Source of the DNA: Calliopum simillimum
Lineage: Eukaryota > Arthropoda > Insecta > Diptera > Lauxaniidae
Length of the DNA: 64,000 nt
Assembly (NCBI GenBank): GCA_951812925.1
Contig: OX638368.1
Location: forward strand, 160,132,492-160,196,491
Reading direction: 5' to 3'
Under the pieces are notes generated by a model. That model was given only the letters and a program-made list of their open reading frames with translations, did no database searches and was not told where the DNA came from. The translations under genes and the position numbers were made by a program. Below are positions 12,872 through 24,797 of this stretch, in pieces (position 1 is the first letter of the stretch; every line of letters starts with the position of its first letter).

Positions 12872-13872
12872 TAAAGGTCTGCACAGTTACCAAAAAATCA
12901 CTTGTTTACGTAATCAATCAGTTTTCGGTTGGATTAGTTATGAGTACAATTTTTTTAAGCTAAACAGCTACAAGTTAAAAAGTGAACGAAAAACCGAAAT
13001 ATGTGTACGCATACGTACTACGTAATTATCGGTTATATGCATTGGATAAGAAAGAGAGAATTTACTTATACGCAAAAGCGTTGCCAGAAGGTGGTATTTG
13101 TAAAATAAAATTGTAAATAAAAAAATAAAGTTAAGTTTTGGCTAAATATGTGCACCAATCAATGGGGAAAGGTCGAAAATAAATTTTGGACATGACCAGG
13201 GGTGTCCCCGACCCCTCTAAGTGACCGATTTGGGCCTATTTTGGTAAAAAAATTTTATTGCACCGATCGATGGGGAAAGGTCGAAAATGGATTTTGGACA
13301 TGACCAGGGGTGTCCCCGACCCCTCTAAGTTACCGTTTTGGGCCCATTTTTGTAAAAAATTTGATTCCATCAATCGATTGGGAAAGGTCGAAAATGGATT
13401 TTGGACATGACCAGGGATGTCCCCGACCCCTCTAAGTGACCAATTGCACCAATCGATGGGGACCTTTCCGCATCGATTGGTGCAATAAAATTTTTTTAAC
13501 AAAATGAGCCCAAATCGGTCACTTAGAGGCGTCGGGGACATCCCTGGTCATGTCCAAAATATATTTTCGACCTTTCCCCATCGATTGGTGCAATAAAATT
13601 TAAACAATGACAACTAAATTAAAAAAATAAATTTCTAATATTGGCGTAATTGCACAAACTGGCAACTTTGCCTACAATCTCAATAGCTATAAAAAAAATA
13701 ATTGTTATAATCGTTTACGCATATTATGCGTACAGCTAGTTATAGTTAAAAGAGATATGAATAACTAGGTAACTGAAGTACGTAGAAAAAAAAACGATTG
13801 CGTTTTTTAACGTAATCTATTGCTTTCGGTAACAGTTATATCGGTTTATGATTTAACTGATGCAGACCTTTA
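12872..13872. mobile_element. hAT-like element, TIR TAAAGGTCTGCA, 8-bp TSD
   Basis: Left TAAAGGTCTGCACAGTTA and right TAACTGATGCAGACCTTTA are inverted, flanked by TTATAGAC at 12864-12871 and 13873-13880. Non-coding; contains the 123-base array at 13145-13600. Confidence 0.88.
13145..13600. repeat. tandem array of a 120-bp unit with one inverted copy
   Basis: Three direct units, each with ATGGGGAAAGGTCGAAAAT, GGACATGACCAGGG and CCCCGACCCCTCTAAGT, are followed by one in the opposite orientation from about 13450. The unit is GC-richer than its surroundings. Confidence 0.85.
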
Positions 13873-14068
13873 TTATAGACTGATCCGCGAAGCTGGTGTT
13901 GGATTGTTGGGAGTTTTAAATCCTGAGCTGCGGCCGCTTACCCCTACTCTTATGAAAATTTACTGTGGCTAGCAAACTAGGTGTTGGATATATTATAGAC
14001 TGACTCTTTTTTCCTTTGGCCGCTAATTTTTTGGCCCCTTTTTTTTGGCCGCTATTTTTTGGCCGCTT

Positions 14069-14809
14069 GCAATTAATATTCCCTGGAGTTTCGTTCTTGC
14101 ACATATAACAAAATGAACCATTTATTAACAAAAATTTCTCTTCCTTATTAATTGGGACTTAATCCACATTTCGATTAAAAACAACAAAAAAACTATCAGA
14201 AAAGTGTGTTAAACTCAACAGCAAAAAAAAAATAAATAAATAAATAAATGAGCGATATAACTTGATTTTCCAGACAAATGTACACATGTGCATATGTACA
14301 TACAAGCAAACAACAATAAGAAAATGTTCGCAATGTGCTCTACTTTTGTCGCGAACAACATATCCGGATTTTGCTTGTAATCCAACAATGCTAACTCGTT
14401 ACCAAATGAGACGTTGTGCCATTGCAGATTTAGCGTCATCGTGAATTCCATGTTGATGAATAAAAAAAAAAAAAAAACATTAAAAAGCCAATTTAACAAT
14501 TTTCACGGCTTTGCGAAAACTTGTAACGACAGGCAGGTAGGTTGGCAATAGCAACAAATCATGACAATCACTCAATGGCCAATGACTGCGGATGCCTGAG
14601 ACGATCGAAAATAAACATCGCCATAATTTATGGTTACACAATTTTATCTAAATCGTTTCATTTTAATTCGATTTCAAGTACTTACTAATACAAGTTCGAG
14701 TAAGTAAACAAATAAGCCAAAATGCAGAGATGTTGGTAGAAGAGCCATGAACGCATATTCCAACAAAGCTCTAAGTTCAATGGCAGCTGAAACTGGTGGA
14801 AACGGGGTC
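14069..14809. other. no gene seen; short microsatellite
   Basis: Holds an (AAAT)n tract at 14229-14248 and otherwise AT-rich unique-looking sequence. No supported frame. Confidence 0.4.
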
Positions 14810-14813
14810 GTAT

Positions 14814-15129
14814 CACGGGTGTCGAGAAAATGTTGCATCATTTAAAAAATTTTTATATATTTTTGTTGGGGGTACTTCACTGATCATATGTTTTAAAAAA
14901 AAAATTAAGAAAATTCCTCGGGCGCTTTTTTTTAACATTTTGCATTTTTGGCTGAAATGAGTTAAGTCAACACTAACCTGAAAAAACTAAAATCAATAAT
15001 AACCCTGTAGGACCGGCGGAAACAATTGTCTCAATAGTCCATTTTTTGGTCTGGTTATTTTGTAAGTGGACCAAAACGAATTTTCAAATGATGCAACTTG
15101 AGGGTTGAAACATTTTCTTGACACCCGTG
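14814..15129. mobile_element. CACGGGTGT element with 4-bp TSD, short copy
   Basis: Ends CACGGGTGTCGAGAAAATG and the complement of CATTTTCTTGACACCCGTG, flanked by GTAT at 14810-14813 and 15130-15133. Internal words (CGGGCGCTTTTTTTT, GAGTTAAGTCAA, AAAACTAAAATCAATAA) recur in both arms of the large copy at 46918-50234. The CAC start with a 4-bp duplication fits the Chapaev/CMC type by known rules. Confidence 0.82.
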
Positions 15130-15133
15130 GTAT

Positions 15134-15939
15134 AAAAAAAGCTAATTCTGAAATAATATTTTACGCTCTTTAAACTTTTCAAAGCACTATATTATTTTTA
15201 TAGAATCTTAAAAAAAGTGTTTCGCAAAAATGTTTTCTAAAACCGAATGATCGAAATATTTTCAAGATGATCTTATACCAATATTTTAAAAACCATGCGT
15301 GTTTGTCAATAAAAAAAAGCATTTCTTCTTAGGCCCTGTGTCGAAAAAATGCTTCACAAGACTGGCCTTTTACTATTTAAAGTCTGCTTTCTCAATAATC
15401 GATGCCAAAGAGCTTCAATTGGAAAAGAATAAAAAACGCATTCCTCAGCCAACCACCCCCACCTGTTTACACTTGCATTTTTTCTTTGAAATTGAAACCC
15501 ACGTAGTGTCACGTTTTTCGATTTTTATTTTTTCATGATTACATTGTTTGAAATTTACAACAGCAACACAGTTTCTTAATATATTCAAGTGCACGAGCTA
15601 AGGTTTTTTTTAGCCCGACATTCAATAAAGAAAGTTTTTTTTTTTATTTTTGTGTTCCTCCAGAAATTGACAAAAAAAAAAATCAATTTTACTCATAATT
15701 ATTATCACCTATATAAGTAGCATTTTACGTTACACACTTTGACCGAACCTGACACTTTTGACCCAAAGTGTGTAGTTTTTATGGCTTCACTTCATGACCA
15801 GATTTGTGTATTTAATTGGCACCGCTATTTGCTTTGTTCAAGTCAATTTGTTTGACCTCCTCAAATAAATATGTAGGTTACATTACATTTATAAGGTACC
15901 TTATACACGGATTGTTAACAATTACAAATATTCATAAAA
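15134..15939. other. no gene seen
   Basis: AT-rich; a small inverted pair ACACACTTTGACC / GACCCAAAGTGTGT lies at 15732-15775. No other signal. Confidence 0.4.
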
Positions 15940-16205
15940 AACTAGTAAGGGTATTACTTTGGCCTAGCCAGAAATTTAATAACATATAACATAATAACAT
16001 AGCATTTTGAAAAATTTTGTTGTATGCGAGGTGCCACGCCTCCTTTTACGAATTCACTTAGTTTTTGTATAGAGCTTGCGTTAACTAAAAATTTGGTTGC
16101 ATTACCTCAAATAAAACTTGGGTAAACGCATTAGGGGATGCCACGACCTCATGTCCGAGATCACCTAGTTTTTGTACAGACCTTGCATTTACTAGACTCG
16201 AACTT
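15940..16205 (+). repeat. repeat family A, partial copy
   Basis: AACTAGTAAGGGTATTAC at the left, then two decayed 125-base units with GGTGCCACGCCTCC and TGCCACGACCTCATGTCCGA. The tail is missing. Confidence 0.7.
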
Positions 16206-16277
16206 TTGAATTTTTTTTATAAATTTTGGAGGTTTTCTTAATTTTTTTTATACCTACCTTACCTTATAGGTTCTTCA

Positions 16278-16438
16278 TATGTGACTTGGTCTATGAAAAC
16301 GTGGCTTACGTGTCAAAAAAAAAAAATTTCCAATTTTTGCCGATTCCCATAAATTGACCTTTAAAAGTTGTTTTACAGTTGTTTTTAAAATTTTTTTTTC
16401 GCACGTAAGCCCCTTTTTCATAGACCAGGTCACATATA
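16278..16438. repeat. short palindromic element
   Basis: ATATGTGACTTGGTCTATGA and GTGGCTTACGTG face CACGTAAGCCCC and TCATAGACCAGGTCACATAT. Loop of about 85 bases. Probably a MITE. Confidence 0.7.
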
Positions 16439-17804
16439 TTTAAAATTTTTCAAAATCTGGCTATTCGCACTTTAACAGTCGGTTGTCGCCTGACAAGCAT
16501 TTTATTCTAAAAAAAAAAAATACATAACGCTCTTAAGTATGAACTTAAATTCACCAATAACCGTAAAACTGCCATAATGGAAAACATTTCGCTATTCCAC
16601 AAAACTCATTAAAAAATTTTACATTTTGAAAGTCAATAGCAATAATCATAATAAGTCTACGTACTATGTTACGTGTGCCCGCCTTTGGTGCAAACAACCC
16701 CAAATACTTGCAAATATGTATTTAGATGTACCGCATCTATCCACTCGTACCATAAAAACTTATTCACAGTGGCCGAGTACATACCGAGTAGACTATATAG
16801 GTATGTATATTTTTATTGGGTTTTTTTTTTTTCTATTTGGTAAACAAATGCTGAAACGTTCATATTTATTTATTTTTGTAATTGTAAGATTATTTATGTT
16901 TTTTTTTTTTTTTGTTGGCACAAACTTCGACAATGACGGTTGGGGGCGAGGGAACAAGTTTGAGCTATTTTAGCTTTTTACAAAATTAAATATTTTCTCA
17001 GTTGTTCAACGTACCAATTGGTTAGGAATATCAGTTTTGCTAATTTGGCTAAAATCCAAATTGAAATTGAATGAAAAACCGATTTTGTTTACACTTCAAT
17101 GGTATACACGCAGCGCTAAACGATATAAAAAATAAAATTCAATTGTATTCAGGCGTCGCATGAATTTATGTTTACAACATTGTTTATCCAAAATTTATTA
17201 CAAATTTTGTAAAATCAAACTCATTGTGCAACGATATCAACGACAAATCTCATTACGATTTAGTTGATTTTAACATAGACAGTAGACCGGGTCGAAATTT
17301 TGATTCATCACGAAACCGATTAAAAAGTTAGAGGGACTCTTCAAAACGATTCTGCATCATTTTTTTTTTTTTTTTTTTTTATTCTGACATTCTGAGCAAA
17401 ACCAATGAAGCACTTTATTCTACTGAAGGCCTATTTTGGCTGAAAAAACACATGTTTTTTGGTCATAACTTTTTTTCATTAGAAAATGGATACTCAAAAG
17501 TGCTTCATACGTAGAAATAAAGATTATGTTTTTATAAAAATTTTGGCCTTTAAAAATTATAAATTTTTTTTGGGGTACAGATAATATTCGGTTGCAAAAA
17601 TCGATTTTATAGGTTTTTTAACAACGAAGTCGGAAAAACGATTTTTTACTCAAAAGCGAGGGAAATTACGAAAAAAGTGTATACGGCAAAAAATGTTTAA
17701 TCACTTTTATTTTGATCAAATTTTTAAGTGGTCAAAACCTTAAATCTTTTTATTTATGTTTTCGCACACTGAGAAAAAAGTATGTTTCCATCAAAGGAAT
17801 ATAT

Positions 17805-19087
17805 AGGGTGTTTTTTTTAGAGGTATAGAACTTCGAATTGAAATAAAACACAAGAAAATCGTTTTAATGTCCATCAATTTGGCTTTATTGGAAGGATAAT
17901 TTTATGCCATTAATGTTTAAATATGATTTTGGGCATGTGGCCGCCGCGGCTGGCTCGAATAAAGCCAATTCTACAGGTCCAATTTTCAACCACTTTTTCG
18001 AACGTATGGGGCCGTATGTCGGCAATAACGCCACGAATGTTGGCTTCCAAGTCCCCTAACGTTTCTGGTTTGTTGGCGTAGACGAGCGACTTCACATATC
18101 CCCAAAGAAAATAATCCAATGGTGTCAAATCACACGATCTTGGTGGCCAATTGACAGGTCCATTCCGCGAAATTATGCGCTCATCGAATGTTTCCTTCAA
18201 TAAATCGATTGTGACGTGCGCTGTCTTGTTGGAACCACAACTCATCCACATTCATGCCATCCAATTCGGGAACAAAATAGTCGGTTATCATGGCTGTACC
18301 GGTCTCCATTAACGGTAACTGACTCTCCAGCATTATTTCGGAAGAAGTATGGCCCAATGACTTCACCAGCCCATAGAGCACACCAAACAGTCAGTTTTTG
18401 TGGATGTAATGGCGTCTCAAGGGTCTCATGTGGATTCTCTTCACTCCAAATGCGGCAATTTTGCTTGTTGACGTAGCCATTCAACCAAAATTGAGCCTCA
18501 TTACTGAACAAAATTTTGCGATGAAAATCAGCATTGAGATCAATCTCATTTTCGGCCCATACACCAAAATCACGACGCATTGCATGGCCTCGCGGCTTTA
18601 ATTCTTGCACAAGCTGGATCTTGTAAGGTCGCAAGCCAAGATCTTTGTGCAAAATCTTCCATAAAGTTGATGGACAAAGCTCCAATTGCTGTGCACGGTG
18701 GCGAATCGATTCATTCGGGTCCTCTTCAACATTTTGCTCTACAGCGGCAATTGTTTCTTCGGTGCGCACTGTTCGACGTCTCTGCGGATGCGTATTATCA
18801 CATAGAGTAAACGTAGTGCGAAAACGATCCATGGTTAACCGAATTAATTGCTCTGATGGACGATTATGTCGACCATAAAATGGACGGAGCTTGCGGTAAA
18901 CTTCGCGAACTGAACCATTATTTTCGAAATAAATTTGCACGATTTGCAAGCGTTGTTCTTTTGTCAACCTATTCATGATGAAATGGCAAACCAAACTGAA
19001 CATAAATGACATTAGAGTTGCCAGATTTGACCACAAAATGCCAGTTTTATCTCTATTCGAAAAACAAACCTCTAAAAAAAACACCCT
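17805..19087 (-). mobile_element. rosa-type (DD41D) mariner copy
   Basis: Perfect 20-base inverted ends AGGGTGTTTTTTTTAGAGGT at 17805-17824 and 19068-19087 bound 1283 bases. The left flank has TA; the right TA is degraded. The minus strand holds a broken transposase. Spacing of the second and third catalytic positions in the family block fits DD41D, the mariner group first described in Ceratitis rosa (recalled, not searched). Confidence 0.88.
17910..18976 (-). pseudogene. broken mariner transposase
   Basis: Reads from ATG at 18976 (MNRLTKEQRLQIVQIYFENN) through a helix-turn-helix region to VWCALWAGEVIGPYFFRN, and ends near 17910. Two frame breaks split it: one near 18320-18345 after VTVNGDRY and one by a small deletion near 18225-18245 after WFQQD. 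The first catalytic block reads SNEAQF where the family has Asp (codon 18500-18502), so the copy would be inactive even with the frame intact. The third block CDLTPLDYFLWG is preserved. Confidence 0.9.
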
Positions 19088-19229
19088 TTATTTGATTGAA
19101 CATTCTAGAAAATATTTGTTAATAATTAACAAATTTCGGTAAATACTAATATGTCTTTAATTGGACCTTGAAATATTGTTGATTGGGCCAAAATTGATAT
19201 CTGTGTGTTGGAATGTCAAATATTTGATA

Positions 19230-19630
19230 TAACTTAAAAAAAAACCTTGTCTGGGATTCGTATGCACTCTTAAAAAAAAAAAAAAGAATTAAAAAAAAAA
19301 CTTTCTTGTCTGGGATTTGAACCTATTCCCCCAGGTTATCACCCAAACGTCTTATACATTGAGCGAACTCTATCTACAATAATTCTGAACAAAAAGTCAT
19401 ACAAAAAATTCGGTCATTGCGTCCAGAGGTTTAAAGAATTCAATACGCGCGGCATAGTTCCAATTCGCTATACATACATTGATTCTCTCTTACGATTGCA
19501 ATGAACCAAGGTTACAAATGTAGCTGTTAAATATATGGTAGCATCTAACAAAGAACAAAATGCCCTGGGGGAATGAGTTCAATCCCCACCCAGACAAGGT
19601 TTTTTTTTGTATTTTGTTTTTTTTTTTTTT
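19230..19630. repeat. inverted pair of tRNA-like repeats
   Basis: On the minus strand near 19300-19345 GGTTCAAATCCCAGACAAG fits a B box and is followed by a T-run. On the plus strand near 19563-19620 GAGTTCAATCCCCACCCAG is similar and again followed by T-runs. A further broken tail lies at 19244-19275. No full cloverleaf is visible. Confidence 0.5.
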
Positions 19631-19763
19631 GTTTTTTTTTTTGCAACTTGGCGAGTGCATTCAAATTTCAGAGAAGAGTTCTATTTTTAATTTATAACAA
19701 ATATTATATTTTATGATGGCGCCGTGGTCCTATCAAATATTGTCATATTAGTTCCTAATTAAT

Positions 19764-20613
19764 AACTAGTAAGGGTAGTATCTTTGGCCTGGCCAAAAAC
19801 TAAATACCCCACACTGCATTTCAAGTACTCGTATATTATTAAACATTTAGTTGATAAATACTATCCAATATACGTATTCTTGTACATACCAGTTTTTAAT
19901 AAAATAAATTGTTGAATTCTTCCGTAACCTCTAGGAGAGTATAAGAACAAATTGCTTATATGGGGAGTGCCACGCCCTCTCCGAGTTTACCTAGATTTTG
20001 CGTAGAGCTTGCATTTATTGTTCCGAGTGTTAGAGTAAAGTTCGGTTAATGTTTCTTAAAAAAATCTTTCAGTATAGCATTTTTAAACTTTCGCTCATAT
20101 GGGAGGTGCCACACCCTCTAGTCCTAGTCCTACTTTTTGCTCAGAGTTTGCAATTAATGCTCTTAGTATTTGAGTGAAAATAAGTTGGATTATCTAAAAA
20201 ACGCTTTCAGTATAACATTTTGAAACTTTTGTTTATATCGGAGGTGCCACGCCCTCTAGTCCGAATTTGCAAATAATGCTCTTATTATCACATTTTAAAT
20301 ATATTTTTTGTATTGGCGGTAGGCGTGTCCGTTGACCGATTTCGCTCATTTTCAATCCCCCGAGCTAACTTTGACGACGAAGGCAGTGTACAAAATTTCA
20401 TTGAATTATCTTGCTCAGTTTTCCCAAAAAATGTATTTCCACACACAGCCGTTACCCAGCCAGCCAGCCAGCCAGACAGACGGACATGGCTATATCGACT
20501 AGGAGGTGACACTGATCAAGAATATATATACTTTTCCATACCTGCCACGCCTCCTTCTCTGCGTTACAAACGGAAGGACAAAGTGAATATACCCTGGGTG
20601 TAGGGTATAAAAA
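19764..20613 (+). repeat. repeat family A, near-complete copy
   Basis: Starts AACTAGTAAGGGTAGTATC, has three 125-base units, the CAGCCAGCCAGCCAGACAG tail and the terminal hairpin ATACCCT-GGGTGT-AGGGTAT with a short A-run. Confidence 0.82.
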
Positions 20614-20833
20614 GATAAATAATAATAAAGGTCTAAATTCAAAATAATAAATGTCTTTATAATCAAACATATATTAGGTTATTATTAACAAATAAACAAT
20701 TGAACCAATAAAATTGCTCAAATATGCTATTCATTAAATAATATCAAATATTCGATTCGCCTTTATCAAATATATTATTTGTTAATTATTACCAAATTCT
20801 GATGTATATAATCATATTGTTTTCTCAGTGTAT

Positions 20834-22740
20834 GCATAATCTTTAATTCATTAATAAATTTCAAAAATATTTTCTTTAAACGGTTTTTGAAACTTTTGAT
20901 GTTTTCTGTTATTTCATTTGCAGCTTATTAATAATTAAGCAGCAGCTGTATGAAATCATCCACAAAAATTGACATGACGTTCTTAAATATATGTTTTTTG
21001 TACATATATAGTTAGTTCATAGCAAACAATTCTTAATATTTTGCAAATTGTTAGTGTTATAAATTCAACCAAATGGAACAAACTAGAACAACAATAAATG
21101 TTTGACAATATGCAATAGAAATTATTGCCATGCCATGCAGACTACTCGTCTCTACAGGTTTCTACCTCGTTTTGAGGTATAAATAAGAGGTTGATTGGGA
21201 AGAGAAAAATAATAACAACCGGTGGATTTTAATTTCGTTCTCGGCACCCATATGAAAGCTGGAATTTTGTTGTGAATTTTTACCCACTTGTTTTTTTTTA
21301 AACCGGGACTCCGTGAAAAGCTGGCCTCCTATCCTACAAGAACTAGAAGTACCTTGGAAAAGTTAGTTAGAATATTACAACACGCATACATTTTAACTTA
21401 TTTTGAGAAGCATCGTAGGTGATGCTTGAAAAGCTACAACAAATCGATTTTAAAGAATATACTTGAAAACTGGAGTCATCAATTTATGTATTTTATTGAA
21501 TAAAATTATGTATAAAAAAAAGGTAAATATTGAAAAACAATCAAGAAGACATTCAGTTAAGCTGGCTTTGTCACTCAGTAAGCAATTATATATTTGTATG
21601 TGTATTTAATGCTGACTGTTGCTACAACTTTTCACTTTGCAAGAGTTGTTTTTTCGGGCTCTTTTGTTTTGAAATCAACCTCATTTCTTGCAAATGAAGC
21701 ATTTTTATTCTTTTTTTTTTCGCTTTTTCAACTAAAATTGAAACCAGTTCCGTCATACGATTTCTCATTTTGTTTTAATTTCTGGACTGTCTTCGCTTTC
21801 ATATAGAAAAACAACAAAATTATTTGTTCCTCTGTGTAAAAACTTTTTACACACTATCCATCCGTACCCACTAACCATAAGATGAATATTTGCGCGCTTT
21901 TGTCGCATCGTAAAAATGAAGTTCAGCCAGAAGTGAGACAGCGTCTTAAGTTGATCGCCCTCTAATTTTGTGCTGCGCCATTGTGAAAACCATAAAAATC
22001 AGCTGAACAAAATTATGTACTGGTACTGAGACTGACTGTGATTCAAGAGTACGAGTGGAGAAACGTCAAAATTGTATGTTTGAGCGCGTGTGGTTAAGAA
22101 GCTATAGCGATGTTGCATAGAATGATGATGAAGAGAGCGGACAGGGCGGTAAGAACAGAAAAGTAATATAAAGAACAGAATAACTTTGTTAATGGCTTTT
22201 ATGGCAAGAACAACATTACTAGTGATGTTTTTGTAAAATTTATAAAAACTAGACGCAATGGCTATAACATTGTAAGTATAGCAACTTTAGAAGTATACTG
22301 TATACATATTGTAGTAGTGAGTAGTAGTGAACATTGCACTGAAACTTGAATATAAAAATTGAAACGCATTACTCATTTTGTTAAAAAAAAAGTTGGTCTT
22401 GCTTCTGATACATGCGTAAAGTCAATAAACTTTTAAAATTTTTGTTATGTTTTTTAACACTTAGTGAATTCTGTGGCAATAAGGAAAAACTGCTTAGGTC
22501 AATTTATAATTGCAAAGCAAAGCTGTTTAAGTTTACTTTACAAGCGTAGAACTGAGCTGGTTTTGCTTTGTGTTAGAAGACCGACTTTCTAATTTATACC
22601 TCCTCCTTTAATAAGCTTTTTAATTGCATTTTTGGATTTAAAAAGTATGAATCGGGTGACATTTTGTTAGAAATGATAATAATTGTTTTCTGTTTTCACG
22701 AAAAATTGACTCGATGGCGTGGAGTTGATGTCATTATGTT
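20834..22740. other. no gene seen
   Basis: Mostly AT-rich single-copy-looking DNA. The part 21880-22160 is GC-richer and lacks repeat signatures, so it could hold a regulatory element, but nothing specific is recognised. Confidence 0.35.
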
Positions 22741-22742
22741 AA

Positions 22743-23392
22743 AACTAGTAAGGGTGTAACCTTTGGCCTGGCCAAACATTAAATAACCTACACTGCAGTA
22801 TTTTGAAAATTTTGCTTCTATGGGAGGTGCCACGCCCTTTTTTCTGAATTCACCTGGTTTTTGCTCAGAGCGTGCATTTATAGTCTTTAGTAATTGAGTG
22901 AAATTTAGTTGGATTATCCCAAAAAACTCTTTCAGTATAGCGTTTTAAAGCTTTTGCTTATATGGGAGGTGCCACGCCCTCTTGTCCGATGTCACCCAGT
23001 TTTTGCTCAGAGCTTGCGCTAGTAATTCATAGTATTTAAGTGTATTTTGGTTGAATTGTCGTGAAAAATACTCCTAAAGTTATATTTTGAATATATTTTT
23101 TGTATGGGCGGTGGGCGTGTCCGATTTCGCTCATTTTCAATTCCACGAACTAACTTTTATGACAAAGCCAACGTACCAAATTTCATTGAAATATCATGAT
23201 TAGTTTTCCTTTAAAAAATATTTCCACGCACAGCCAGCCACCCAGCCAGCCAGACAGACGGACATAGCTATATCGACTCAGGAGGTGACGCTGATCAGGA
23301 ATATCTATACTTTTCTATATCTGCCACGCCTCCTTCACTGCGTTACAAACGGAAGGACAAAGTGAATATACCCTGGGCGTAGGGTATAAAAA
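22743..23392 (+). repeat. repeat family A, near-complete short copy
   Basis: Begins AACTAGTAAGGGTGTAACC, carries two units, the CAGCCACCCAGCCAGCCAG tail and the terminal hairpin with one change (GGGCGT loop). Confidence 0.82.
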
Positions 23393-23494
23393 TTATACCG
23401 GTCAAATAACTGCTTATTATGGCACATAATATGTATGAGATTACTTTTGCCTCGAAGTGGTACTTAGGCCCTTTAGAACGGCCGCTCCTCAATT

Positions 23495-24633
23495 GTATAT
23501 ACGAGTCAAAAGAAACTCGGTATTAGACCGGTATCCAGACGGACTTGTGAATGCAAAACATGAGAACTGAAATCTGAGCTCAGATTTTTATATAAAGTAC
23601 CCCAAGTTACTAGAAAGTAGATGTACCCAGGAGCAAGGTTCTTTATTCCTTACTCCCCGCCCAGGCCTACCATAGTCTTACGCCTTAGTTTTTTATAGCA
23701 GTTTATAGTGGACTGGGATTAGTGGTGAGCAAACCAAAACCAAGACCAAGATCATAGCAGTCTTGGTCTTGGTCTTGTTCTTGCATATGGTGTCTTGGTC
23801 ATTAAGTCTTGATCTCAAAGATGCCAAATTTCGAATTGAGATATGATTTTATGCTTGAAACGGGCGTGACACACCTATTAACTATAAATTCGAAAAACTA
23901 AAAAGCAGTCTTGGTCTTGATGATAATCCTGAGCAAAACCAAGACCACAGAAGTCTTGGTCTAGCAATGATATCAGCGTCTTGGTCTAATACCGACACCA
24001 AGACCAAGAATCAATACCAACACGAATTTTGCTCATCACTAACTGGGATTTCCTTATTACGCATCTATACTAGGATTTTTTCTATCATGTATTCTAAGTT
24101 ATCTTTTCTTAGAAGTCCAAAAATCACTGTTTTGAGGCCTACTAAGAGCTATATAGCAAGTAATAAGCAAGGATAACTCAGGATCCTTACATGATAGAAA
24201 AAAAACCAAGTTTAGATTCATAATAAGCAGATCAAAGTTCAAAATAAACGGCTTTAAAAAATAAGGACCTATAATAATCTGAGCTCAGGTTTCGGTTCTC
24301 ATATTTTGCATTCTCAAGTCCGCCAGGCGCCTAACCTATTTTTAGTTTTCTTTGCTAAAAAACCATCTATTAATAAATAATTCATAAAAAATTGGTTTTT
24401 ATTATTGTGCAATAGGCTCTATCTGCTTGTTTGAACACGAATTTTATATTATATTTGAATTGCAATATCCTCTATCTGCTATAATAAGGCGAATAACTAA
24501 GGTTTTTTTAATTTTTTTAATATCGTAGTACTTCGTTTGATTAACACTATAAAAAATATCGAATAAAACAGTTTTTTTGCTCTCCTGAAAAATTGTGTTT
24601 TTGTAGAGTGTATTGAATATAAGCCGTCGATAT
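23495..24633 (+). repeat. repeat family X, copy 1 (carries a nested hAT MITE)
   Basis: Shares long blocks with 47204-48342 in inverse orientation, e.g. GAACTGAAATCTGAGCTCAG and TGTGCAATAGGCTCTATCTG. The element 23720-24041 is inserted in it. Confidence 0.7.
23720..24041. mobile_element. hAT-like (CAAGAC)n MITE, 8-bp TSD, copy 2
   Basis: Ends TAGTGGTGAGCAAA and TTTTGCTCATCACTA, flanks ACTGGGAT at 23712-23719 and 24042-24049. Same architecture as 7922-8371 but 128 bases shorter. Confidence 0.92.
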
Positions 24634-24797
24634 AATCCTTGCCTAGTTTTATAATGGGCGTCAAAGTCGTTTAGGAGCTAGACCAGTTACTGTTCAAAGC
24701 CTAACGGCCGGCGCACAGTGTACGGTTTGGCTGAAGTTTGTGAATAAATCGTAGAACTTCTGAAAGAAGTATGCTAGAGATTTCTAGAATCAGCTTA

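Larger units (their letters stand above)
12741..14068. mobile_element. element with ends iterating GGCCAAAAAATAGC
   Basis: AAGCGGCCAAAAAAATAGCG at the left is mirrored by CGCTATTTTTTGGCCGCTT at the right, and both ends repeat variants of GGCCAAAA and GGGGCC over 60-95 bases. No transposase. I see no clear target duplication. It hosts the hAT-like element 12872-13872. Confidence 0.65.
17767..20833. mobile_element. possible CACTGAGAAAA-ended element, interrupted
   Basis: CACTGAGAAAAAAG at 17767 is mirrored by TTTTCTCAGTG at 20824-20833. Between them lie the mariner, the tRNA-like pair and repeat A3, all apparently later insertions. The ends resemble CACGGAGAAAAA of the nested element at 41356-42924. 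Short match and no target duplication, so tentative. Confidence 0.35.

Noticed and set aside
13236..13541. 101-residue minus-strand frame
   Set aside because: Translation of the 120-bp tandem array.
18216..18878. Plus-strand frames over the mariner
   Set aside because: Antisense shadows of the transposase.
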